DNA of 64,000 bases. It comes from Acidobacteriota bacterium (GTDB lineage Bacteria > Acidobacteriota > Terriglobia > UBA7540). This document shows positions 48,427-55,139 of the stretch, in pieces. The stretch lies in assembly GCA_004298155.1 (NCBI GenBank), contig SCRD01000001.1, positions 124,001 to 188,000 of the forward strand, written 5' to 3'. The first letter of the stretch is position 1. Every line of letters begins with the position of its first letter. The notes beneath the pieces were generated by a model, which worked only from the letters and a program-made list of their open reading frames with translations, was not told where the DNA came from and did not search any database. The position numbers and the translations under genes are program-made.

Positions 48427-48942
48427 TCAGGAGGGAGATGCGGCAGGGTAGATAACCACTTTACGGGATGGGCCCGCGCCTTCGCTCACCGTTTTCACCG
48501 TAGCTTCGTCCTTCAGAGCCAGATGAACAATTCGCCGCTCGCGTGAACTCATGGGCGTCATGTGAAACGGGCTGCCGGTTTCTACGGCCTGGCGGGCCGC
48601 CATCAGGGCCGTCAATTTAAGCTCCTCGGCCCGGACCTGCCGCCAGTCCTGGCAGTCAAAACTGATCCTGCCGTAAAGATCATCAACGATATGCACGGAT
48701 TTCAGGACGACATATTCAAGAGCATCCAGAAGAGCTGCGTTTTTCTCAAGAAGCAGATCGGAGTCAGGGCCGTCGAAATCTACAACGATATATGGCCCGT
48801 CGGGATCGAGTGCAGGGGCATCGCATTTCCGCACTGTCGACCTCAGTTCGAACCCGCCGTGCTGGATGATCTGTCTCACAAGAGAATCAATTGCAGCCAG
48901 ATAGCTGTCTGCGGGTTCATCGGATGAAAATGGTGTCGTCAT
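48427..48942 (-). CDS. jag: Jag-family R3H/KH protein
   Basis: 171 residues. KH-like first part (about 20-95: LVRQIIQHGGFELRS, LLEKNAALLDALEYVVLKSV), then an R3H domain with MSSRERRIVHLALKDEATVKT. Jag/KhpB proteins bind RNA and in Firmicutes work with YidC and cell elongation. It lacks the N-terminal Jag_N domain of longer members. Set 12 bases after yidC in the classic order. Confidence 0.85.
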   Translation of the reverse strand: MTTPFSSDEPADSYLAAIDSLVRQIIQHGGFELRSTVRKCDAPALDPDGPYIVVDFDGPDSDLLLEKNAALLDALEYVVLKSVHIVDDLYGRISFDCQDWRQVRAEELKLTALMAARQAVETGSPFHMTPMSSRERRIVHLALKDEATVKTVSEGAGPSRKVVIYPAASPS

Positions 48943-48954
48943 AATTTCCGCTCG

Positions 48955-50667
48955 CTATGCCTTTGCCTCAACTACCTTTTCAGGCCGCAGTGGCGGCTGC
49001 TTGGGAGTAATAAAACGGTTGATGATAAGCTGCTGCACAATGCCGACAATGTTCGCCGCCAGAAAGTAGAGAACCAGCCCGCTGGCCAGGTGGAAGAACA
49101 TCAGGCCGAAAACCAGCGGCATAATCATCATCATTCGTTTCTGGTTCGGATCAGTGATGGCCATGGGCGTCATCTTCTGCTGTATGAACATGGTCACGAT
49201 CATGATTGTCGGCAGAAGAGGAACCGGCAGACCCATGATATGGGAAGGATCGGGCATGGACAAGTCCTTTATCCACCCGATCCACGGAGCATGGCGAAAC
49301 TCGAAGGGTGTCTCCAGTGACTCATAAAACCCATAAAGTATGGGCAACTGCGGCAGCATGGGTAAACACCCGCCCAGCGGATTGATCCCGTGTTCCTGGT
49401 AGAGCTTCATCACCTCCTGGTTCATCCGCGCCTTGCGAGGGTCGTTGAACTTATACTGTTTGTAGCGGTCCTGGATACCTTTCACGAGGGGCGCGATCCG
49501 CTGCATTTCCTGCGCAGAGCGAATGCTTTTAAGCTTCAGCGGGAACAGGGCCATGTTCAGTATGATTGTGAGGATCACAATCGCCCAGCCGTAATTGAGC
49601 ACCCAGTGCTCATAGATGTAACGCAGGGCGAGAAACAGCGGCTTGGCGATGATGCTGAACCAGCCGAAATCCACCAATCCGGTCAGTGAAGGGTGAGTTG
49701 TCTCCAGCACATCCAGGGACTTGGGCGCAACAAACAGGCCGAACTTCAGAGGTTGCGCCACCGAGCTTCCCAGTTCCGCATAGCCTGCTTTGGGCAGGTC
49801 TTTTTCCTTCCAGTTTTCGGGTGTCCAGGTTGTGTGCCCGGCGCCAAAAACCTGGTCAGAAGATTCAGGAAAGAAAATGCCGGCAAAGTAACGGTCTTGA
49901 AGTCCGGCGAAACCAAAAGGGCCGGCCTTTGTCAATTCACTGTTTACCTTGCGGAGATCGATGGATTCCAGCTTGTCGTTGGTTTCGTAGGCCACTTTAC
50001 TTTGCGCGAATTCATCCTGTTCGGGTAACGAATGGTCGCCGAACCCTCCAACCCAGGCCACCCGAACAGGAACGTAATTCTGGTCCCGTGCCACGCTCAC
50101 GCTCGCCCGCACCATATAATCCGACCCGAAAGTAAACATCTTCTGGACCTGGACATGACCATCGCTGTATGTGAATTCAAGCGTTGCGGGGGCTTTCAGG
50201 GTGGTCCCCGAAGGCCGGGCAGCATAGAATGCCTGGTTCACTTTCTGGTTGAGCGAATCGTCCGCTGTCCTGATGCTTATCGGATAGCCCAACTGTTTGC
50301 ATGCTGCGGGGTCCACCAGGTCGAGTGGTTTGCCTCTGGCATCGTCGTATTTCTTGAGGATCCAACTCTTCACCACGCCTCCCTGCGTGGAAAATGTAAT
50401 CCGGTAAAGATCATTTTCGACGGTGATATCCTCGGCCTGCCGGCCTTCTACGACCGGAATCTGTGGAGCGGGAGGAGCCTTGAGAGCTTCCGGTTTTGAA
50501 GCCGTTTGCTCTGTCCCTTTCTGTCCCATGGCCTGCTGGGCTGTGGCCTGCGCGGCGCCAGAAGGTTTTGGGGCAGGGGGCGGCGTCTTGACAAACATGA
50601 CCCGCCATATCAGCAGCAAGACAAATGACAGGGCGAACGCTATCATTACCCTTTTTTCGTTGTCCAT
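48955..50667 (-). CDS. yidC: membrane protein insertase YidC
   Basis: 570 residues. N-terminal helix (about 6-23), low-complexity Ala/Pro/Gln linker (about 28-70), periplasmic YidC domain (about 75-345), then the conserved five-helix insertase core (about 350-555) with HWVLNYGWAIVILTIILNMA, MNQEVMKLYQEHGINPLGGC and PILYGFYESL. The positive groove Arg of the core lies in LKLKSIRSAQEM. It inserts membrane proteins alone or with Sec. 49 bases after yidD. Confidence 0.94.
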   Translation of the reverse strand: MDNEKRVMIAFALSFVLLLIWRVMFVKTPPPAPKPSGAAQATAQQAMGQKGTEQTASKPEALKAPPAPQIPVVEGRQAEDITVENDLYRITFSTQGGVVKSWILKKYDDARGKPLDLVDPAACKQLGYPISIRTADDSLNQKVNQAFYAARPSGTTLKAPATLEFTYSDGHVQVQKMFTFGSDYMVRASVSVARDQNYVPVRVAWVGGFGDHSLPEQDEFAQSKVAYETNDKLESIDLRKVNSELTKAGPFGFAGLQDRYFAGIFFPESSDQVFGAGHTTWTPENWKEKDLPKAGYAELGSSVAQPLKFGLFVAPKSLDVLETTHPSLTGLVDFGWFSIIAKPLFLALRYIYEHWVLNYGWAIVILTIILNMALFPLKLKSIRSAQEMQRIAPLVKGIQDRYKQYKFNDPRKARMNQEVMKLYQEHGINPLGGCLPMLPQLPILYGFYESLETPFEFRHAPWIGWIKDLSMPDPSHIMGLPVPLLPTIMIVTMFIQQKMTPMAITDPNQKRMMMIMPLVFGLMFFHLASGLVLYFLAANIVGIVQQLIINRFITPKQPPLRPEKVVEAKA

Positions 50668-50716
50668 GGATAAAAGGCTTTCTGTTTAACTCTTATGCCC
50701 CGATGCTGCCAGACCG

Positions 50717-50926
50717 TCAGGGAACCGGATCATAGCCGTGGCCGCCCCAGGGCCGGCAGCTCAACAGCCGACGGAGCGCCAGCCGCGTTCCATCCCACGC
50801 GCCCCACTTTGCCACCGCTTCATACGCGTAAGCTGAACACGATGGGTAAAAGCGGCACGATGAGGGAATGACGGGTGAAAGACAAATCTGGTAGAAGCGA
50901 ATGGATCCCAGGAGCAGCAGCCTCAG
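50717..50926 (-). CDS. yidD: membrane protein insertion efficiency factor YidD (probable CTG start)
   Basis: 69 residues from CTG 50926. Core SIRFYQICLSPVIPSSCRFY, PSCSAYAYEAVAKWGAW and RRLLSCRPWGGHGYDPVP match YidD along its full normal length. No ATG, GTG or TTG is in frame near the expected start; the next upstream start lies far inside rnpA. CTG at 50924-50926 overlaps the rnpA stop as CTGA, and GGAGGAG lies 6-7 bases before it, so translation by coupling from a non-standard codon is the best reading. The long frame starting at 51202 is not family-like. Confidence 0.82.
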   Translation of the reverse strand: MRLLLLGSIRFYQICLSPVIPSSCRFYPSCSAYAYEAVAKWGAWDGTRLALRRLLSCRPWGGHGYDPVP

Positions 50927-51303
50927 GCCGTAGGCTCCTCCGCAGAAGACGCTTCGGGCGGCGCGGAAGGGAAAAGGCGTAACAGTTCCCGCTCCAGAAC
51001 CGGATAGGCGACCCTGGCGGCAGCCGGGCGAGGGTTCAACACAATATCCCAACCCGCCGGCAATTCCTGGCGATGCAGCCGGAAAATTTCCCTGACTCGC
51101 CGCTTGATGCGGTTCCGCAAGACGGCCGTACCCAGACGCCTTGGCACAGTGATGCCCAAGCGCGTTTGGGCCAGCCCGTTCGGTCGATAAAAGATTGTGC
51201 ATAGCGATGCACTTCGGCGCCGCCCCTGTTCGTAGACCCGCTGAAATTCCAATCGACGGAGCAGCCGATATTGCTTGGGGAAAGCAGCCGAATCAGGATT
51301 CAC
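50923..51303 (-). CDS. rnpA: ribonuclease P protein component (GTG start)
   Basis: 126 residues from GTG 51303. RnpA features: [20 protein letters not shown] at the start, [19 protein letters not shown] and [16 protein letters not shown] (the RNR basic motif). It binds RNase P RNA for tRNA 5' processing. The GTG overlaps the rpmH stop (GTGA). The same frame stays open a further 85 codons upstream, right through rpmH; in Thermus an extended rnpA encloses rpmH, so a longer RnpA cannot be excluded. Confidence 0.9.
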   Translation of the reverse strand: MNPDSAAFPKQYRLLRRLEFQRVYEQGRRRSASLCTIFYRPNGLAQTRLGITVPRRLGTAVLRNRIKRRVREIFRLHRQELPAGWDIVLNPRPAAARVAYPVLERELLRLFPSAPPEASSAEEPTA

Positions 51304-51434
51304 GGAGTCAGGCGATGGCGCCCCTTCTGGCGGCGCCGCTTTAATGTCTGGCGCCCTCCCGGTGTTCGCATTCGAACGCGGAATCCATGTGTCTTGGCAC
51401 GCCGACGCCGATTGGGTTGGTAAGTCCTCTTCAA
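51300..51434 (-). CDS. rpmH: 50S ribosomal protein L34 (TTG start)
   Basis: 44 residues. It reads [20 protein letters not shown] then [20 protein letters not shown] and ends LTP, a clear L34. The first codon is TTG at 51432-51434 with GGGAG 7-8 bases upstream; no ATG is available. It is the first gene of the leftward cluster and overlaps rnpA by 4 bases (GTGA). Confidence 0.95.
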   Translation of the reverse strand: MKRTYQPNRRRRAKTHGFRVRMRTPGGRQTLKRRRQKGRHRLTP

Positions 51435-51657
51435 AGCTCTGACTCCCTGTTAAGTTCGTGTCTATAAAGCCTAAACGTTTACGATAACCTGCCGCTTCCA
51501 GCCAAGTCAAGCTTTGGACGATCTCAACGCCTGCAGGTTTTGGGTGGCGAAGCCGCACGCCAATGGCGAAAGCTCATTTATAGCGATCGGCGGGTTGGCT
51601 AAAAGCGCAGGGAATTAAAGATCACTGTCTCAGCGGCGTCGAGCCCGCTGCTGGTGG
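51435..51657. other. rpmH promoter region
   Basis: About 220 bases upstream of rpmH. The reading frame of rnpA continues here to 51558 in another phase, without recognisable sequence. No TTATCCACA-type DnaA boxes and no dnaA gene are seen, although rpmH is often near oriC. Confidence 0.35.
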
Positions 51658-51686
51658 TTGCGTCCAGGCAGCCTCATCCCTTATAT
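51658..51686 (+). promoter_or_regulatory. candidate promoter of the lactonase gene
   Basis: TTGCGT at 51658-51663 and TTATAT at 51681-51686 are 17 bases apart. The predicted transcript start lies about 35 bases before the ATG at 51727, which has GAAGGA upstream. Confidence 0.45.
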
Positions 51687-51726
51687 ATAACGCTGGTGTT
51701 AACACTTGCTTTGAAGGAAGGACGAC

Positions 51727-52863
51727 ATGAAGCCAGAGCCATCTCCATCACCACGCACTCTCAAAAAGGCTGGCCGGTCTGATGCCGGCAATGAGTTTCT
51801 CGCCTACGTTGGCTCCTACAACACGTCCAGAGGGAAGGGCATCCACGCGTTTCGATTTGATGCTGCTGCCGGCCGACTCGAATCGATGGGTCTTGCAACT
51901 GAATCGGTGAATCCCACTTTCCTCACTGCCAGCAAGGATGGCAGGTTCCTTTATGCGACGAAGGAAGTTACACGGCACGCGGGGAAGAGGGGCGGTGCGG
52001 TCAAAGCGTTTGCCATCGACCGGCGGACTGGGAAACTCCGCTTCCTCAATGAAGTTCTCTCCGGCGGCACCATCCCGTGTTATGTCAGGCTGGACAACAC
52101 GGGCAGGTACGCGATGGTCGCCAACTATGGCAGCGGCAGCGTGACGGTCATCGAGGTGCGCAGAGACGGCCGCCTCGGCAAGGTGACCGCGTTCGAGCAG
52201 TACTCCGGCTCCAGCGTCAATCCACAGCGGCAGGAGGGCCCGCACGCGCATTCCATCAACGTGTCGCCCGACAATCGCTTCGTGATTGCAGCAGACCTCG
52301 GGCTCGATAGGTTGTTCGTTTATCGCTTTGATGAAAAGTCTGGCACGCTTGCGCCCAACCGCCCTGCGTATGCCACGGTCAATCCAGGCTCCGGGCCGCG
52401 GCACATTGCGTTTGCGCGCAACGGCCGGTTTGTTTACGTCATCGGCGAGATGAAGTCCAACATCACGACATTCGCGTACGATGCCGCGCGCGGGACGCTG
52501 CGTAAACTGCAGACCATCTCCACGCTGCCGAGGGGCTACAAGGGGCAAAGTGATTGCGCCGAGGTTGCAGTGAGTATGTCCGGGAAATTCGTCTACGGTT
52601 CGAACCGTGGTCACGACAGCATTGCGGTGTTCGCCGTCGACGTGAAGAAGGGAACCTTGACCCCGGTCGAGCGCGTGCCGAGCGGCGGCAGAACGCCACG
52701 CCACTTTGCCATTGATCCGACGGGCGCCTGGCTCCTCGTGGCCAACCAGGAATCAGACACCGTCGTCGTCTTTGCCATCGACAGGAATACCGGGCGGCTC
52801 GTTCCCACCGGCGAAACGGCAGTTGTGAGCTCTCCGGCCTGCGTGCGATTTGTGGCTTCCTGA
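51727..52863 (+). CDS. lactonase-family beta-propeller protein (6-phosphogluconolactonase-like)
   Basis: 378 residues of a seven-bladed propeller. Family segments: FLAYVGSYNTSRGKGIHAFR, NPTFLTASKDGRFLYATKE, GPHAHSINVSPDNRFVIAAD, LGLDRLFVYRFDEKSGTL, GSGPRHIAFARNGRFVYVIG and a closing blade with TPRHFAIDPTGAWLLVANQE. Family members include YbhE/Pgl, which opens 6-phosphogluconolactone, and muconate cycloisomerase-like proteins. No signal peptide, so likely cytoplasmic. Single gene; the antisense frame is a shadow. Confidence 0.85.
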   Translation: MKPEPSPSPRTLKKAGRSDAGNEFLAYVGSYNTSRGKGIHAFRFDAAAGRLESMGLATESVNPTFLTASKDGRFLYATKEVTRHAGKRGGAVKAFAIDRRTGKLRFLNEVLSGGTIPCYVRLDNTGRYAMVANYGSGSVTVIEVRRDGRLGKVTAFEQYSGSSVNPQRQEGPHAHSINVSPDNRFVIAADLGLDRLFVYRFDEKSGTLAPNRPAYATVNPGSGPRHIAFARNGRFVYVIGEMKSNITTFAYDAARGTLRKLQTISTLPRGYKGQSDCAEVAVSMSGKFVYGSNRGHDSIAVFAVDVKKGTLTPVERVPSGGRTPRHFAIDPTGAWLLVANQESDTVVVFAIDRNTGRLVPTGETAVVSSPACVRFVAS

Positions 52864-53235
52864 CAAACAATGCAATTTTTACCCGCTGTTTCAGAAATGC
52901 ACAACTTTTCCGCAAGGGTGAAATTGGCAGGCTATAAAAATCATTAAGTATAACATAACAATGCACTTATAAATTTTATATTTTGGAACCTGGAAAATCC
53001 CATACGTCTCATTTCAGGGGTGTCAAGCGTATTGTAGGCTCTGAATAGAGGCTCGGCACGGTGATTATCAATGATGGCTGTGGCGTGACGGCAAATGCCT
53101 GCGGATGGTATAGCCGGAAGGACAAAAACTCGCGCGCAAGTGATGAGTGAAAAGTAGCGGCAGCTACGAACTATGAAATCCAGGCCCTGGATTGGGGAAG
53201 CGCGCCAGCGTCGGGACGGGCGAGCGGGCGCGTTC
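52864..53235. other. intergenic region, no gene seen
   Basis: 372 bases. AT-rich around 52930-52990, unlike the surroundings. No coding sequence is seen; the following kilobase holds dispersed repeats. Confidence 0.4.
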
Positions 53236-53284
53236 GTAGCGGCGACTTTATGTCGCCAACGTGGCGGGATAAACCCGCCGCTAC
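53236..53284. repeat. branched palindromic repeat, copy 1
   Basis: 49 bases. Outer stem GTAGCGGC/GCCGCTAC encloses two small hairpins, GAC-ttta-tGTC and GGCGGG-ataaa-CCCGCC. An identical copy in the same orientation is at 54660-54708, on the other side of the gene at 53797-54558. Both copies are preceded by a GGGACGGGCGAG sequence. Confidence 0.85.
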
Positions 53285-53392
53285 AGGGCGGCATGTGGCG
53301 GGCGGGACGCATCAGCGGCAGCCTGTGCGCCGAAGGTGTGGGCCGTGTCTTTCGCCCCTCAGGGGCTTGCGGGGTTTTAGCTCGGATTGAAC

Positions 53393-53443
53393 CCCACGTC
53401 TCACGACGTGGGCTAAAGTCTTTCGGCCCTCCGGGCCTTGGCT
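53393..53443. repeat. CCCACGTC-hairpin repeat with following GGCCC-CCGGGCC stem
   Basis: CCCACGTC-tcac-GACGTGGG then GGCTAAAGTCTTTCGG and a GGCCCtcCGGGCC hairpin. Further copies are near 58625 and 58826, a variant is near 58210, and a degenerate one with CCATGGC-type arms is at 53466-53483. Interspersed non-coding element. Confidence 0.8.
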
Positions 53444-53796
53444 GGCATTTTGCTACCGCGCCGTTCCATGGCTTGCGCCATGGGCTAAATTCTTCCGCCC
53501 GCTCCGGGGGCTGGTTGTAGTGCGTAGCGCAGGCCGCCGCATTTGCGGTCTACAGCTTTTGATATTGTTCGTTCAAGCAACCGCGGACCTCAAATCTGGA
53601 GGAGCGGGCTACCAGTTTCCTGTAAAGAATGTCGGTCAAAATGCAAGATTCCGCATCCCAGGCGGGTTTGATGCATTTTAATTGACGGCGCTATCGAAGA
53701 GAGTATAGTGGACGCAACCCAACCAGAACCGACCTGAATTTTGGTCCGGGGAGCCGTGGTGTGCGACACCACGAAAAATACAAGGAGGGGGTGCCT

Positions 53797-54558
53797 ATGT
53801 ACAAGCGTCTTTTAGCGGTAGCGTTCGCGGCCTGCGCGGTGGTGCTGAGTCCGGTTTTGCTTCCGGCGCAAGCTGCTGCGCAAGACCAGGGCCACTATAC
53901 ATACGTGTCTTTCTGGGCTGTGCCTCGAGGCGATTGGGCGGCATTTGAGCAACAGCAAAAGTCCCGGGAGGCGACCATGCACAACCTTGTCGCCGACGGG
54001 ACAATCGTCGCCTGGGGAGACCTCGCCACCAGGGTCCATCAGGAGGGCGGTTATACCCATTCCGACTTCTTTACGGCCACAAGCCGCGCCAACCTGCTGA
54101 AGGCCCTTGAAATTGTCTGGGCGGGCGCTACAAATGCAGCTTTCGTGGCAACAACCAGGCATTCCGACGTGTTTCACCACACGATAGCCCACGGCGGGAA
54201 AACGGTTTCCGAGGCCACCGGCTATCTCCGCGTAACCCATTGGCAAGCCAGGCCCGGGGCGGAACGCGCGCTCCAGGCGTACGTGATGAAGAACATCAAG
54301 CCGATGCTGGATAACAATGTCGCGGATGGCACGATCTTGATGTACAACTTCGACGAGGAAGACATTCACACCAATCCGCCCGGCGCTTTCGATCTCGCCG
54401 TTGCTTTTCCGGACGGCGCAGCCATCGATAAGTTCTTTGCCGAAGTAACAGCAGCCGAGAAAGCGGATCCCTCGGTCGGCCAGGTCTTGGAAAACCTCAC
54501 GGTGGCCAAGGCACACCACGACAGTTTAAATCGAGTTATGGCCTTCGAACACAAGTGA
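53797..54558 (+). CDS. secreted protein with two dimeric alpha/beta-barrel-like repeats
   Basis: 253 residues. Signal peptide at 1-29 (YKRLLAVAFAACAVVLSPVL, cleavage near AAAQDQ). Two related halves follow: YTYVSFWAVPRGDWAAFEQQ with VADGTIVAWGDLATRVHQ, and YLRVTHWQARPGAERALQAY with VADGTILMYNFDEEDIHT. Each resembles a ferredoxin-like dimeric barrel unit (ABM/NIPSNAP-like); this is inference. AAGGAGGGGG is 6 bases before the ATG. It stands alone between two copies of a palindromic repeat. Function unknown. Confidence 0.78.
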   Translation: MYKRLLAVAFAACAVVLSPVLLPAQAAAQDQGHYTYVSFWAVPRGDWAAFEQQQKSREATMHNLVADGTIVAWGDLATRVHQEGGYTHSDFFTATSRANLLKALEIVWAGATNAAFVATTRHSDVFHHTIAHGGKTVSEATGYLRVTHWQARPGAERALQAYVMKNIKPMLDNNVADGTILMYNFDEEDIHTNPPGAFDLAVAFPDGAAIDKFFAEVTAAEKADPSVGQVLENLTVAKAHHDSLNRVMAFEHK

Positions 54559-54659
54559 CCGTCTGGCCGCCGCTGGCCACTTGGTGCGCGGGATTCAAAC
54601 AGTGGCACGGGCGTCCCGCCCGTGTCCGGCCACAGCCGGGACGGGCGAGGGGCATCTTT

Positions 54660-54708
54660 GTAGCGGCGACTTTATGTCGCCAACGTGGCGGGATAAACCC
54701 GCCGCTAC
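54660..54708. repeat. branched palindromic repeat, copy 2
   Basis: Same 49 bases and orientation as the copy at 53236-53284, about 1.4 kb away, so the two form direct repeats around one gene. Confidence 0.85.
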
Positions 54709-54728
54709 AAGGCTCCCAAAAATTAAAG

Positions 54729-54777
54729 CCCTCTCCCCTGGGGAGAGGGTGCCGTAGGTAGGACGGCGAGTGAGGGG
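54729..54777 (-). repeat. reverse copy of the CCGCCGT-CCTCTCC repeat
   Basis: Contains CCCTCTCCCCTGGGGAGAGGG, an inverted repeat, followed by GTGCCGTAGGTAGGACGGCG. Read on the other strand it matches the unit found five times between 57829 and 58800. The remainder of the gap up to the AAA gene (about 54780-55139) shows no gene; an in-frame extension of the AAA gene from 55020 is not supported. Confidence 0.7.
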
Positions 54778-55139
54778 TGTCTCGCAACTGGTAACCCCTC
54801 ACACTTGATTTATATTCTTGCATTTCAATTACGTAAGCGGTATACAGTGGGGATCATATTTTGGGGTGACCGTTCGCCGCGCCGCCTGCAGGAGTCAGTT
54901 GATATGCACCATCCCCGAGGGAATCATGATCAGCTTTCTTACCGTAATACCCCGCACCGCGCCTCTCGCTCAGGTTAGGTACCAATTTCTCGCGCTGAAA
55001 TTCGCGCAATCCAAAACAGGTGGCCGTGGTCAGTCCCGTTCTGAATGTGGGTCGTTGCAGGATCGAGGGGCCACGGACAGGAAGGCACTCTTCGTCGCCA
55101 CCATTTGCCGGCTTCACCGACCTGACGGAAAGGCGTAAG

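Noticed and set aside
51300-51720. Replication origin next to rpmH
   Set aside because: No dnaA or dnaN gene and no DnaA-box cluster is seen upstream of rpmH in this window.
51748-52704. 318-codon leftward frame over the lactonase gene
   Set aside because: Antisense shadow; propeller blades are plain on the plus strand.
55020-55139. 40-codon N-terminal extension of the AAA_13 ATPase
   Set aside because: The extension has no protein-like character, while GTG 55140 has a good ribosome site and gives the expected N-terminus.
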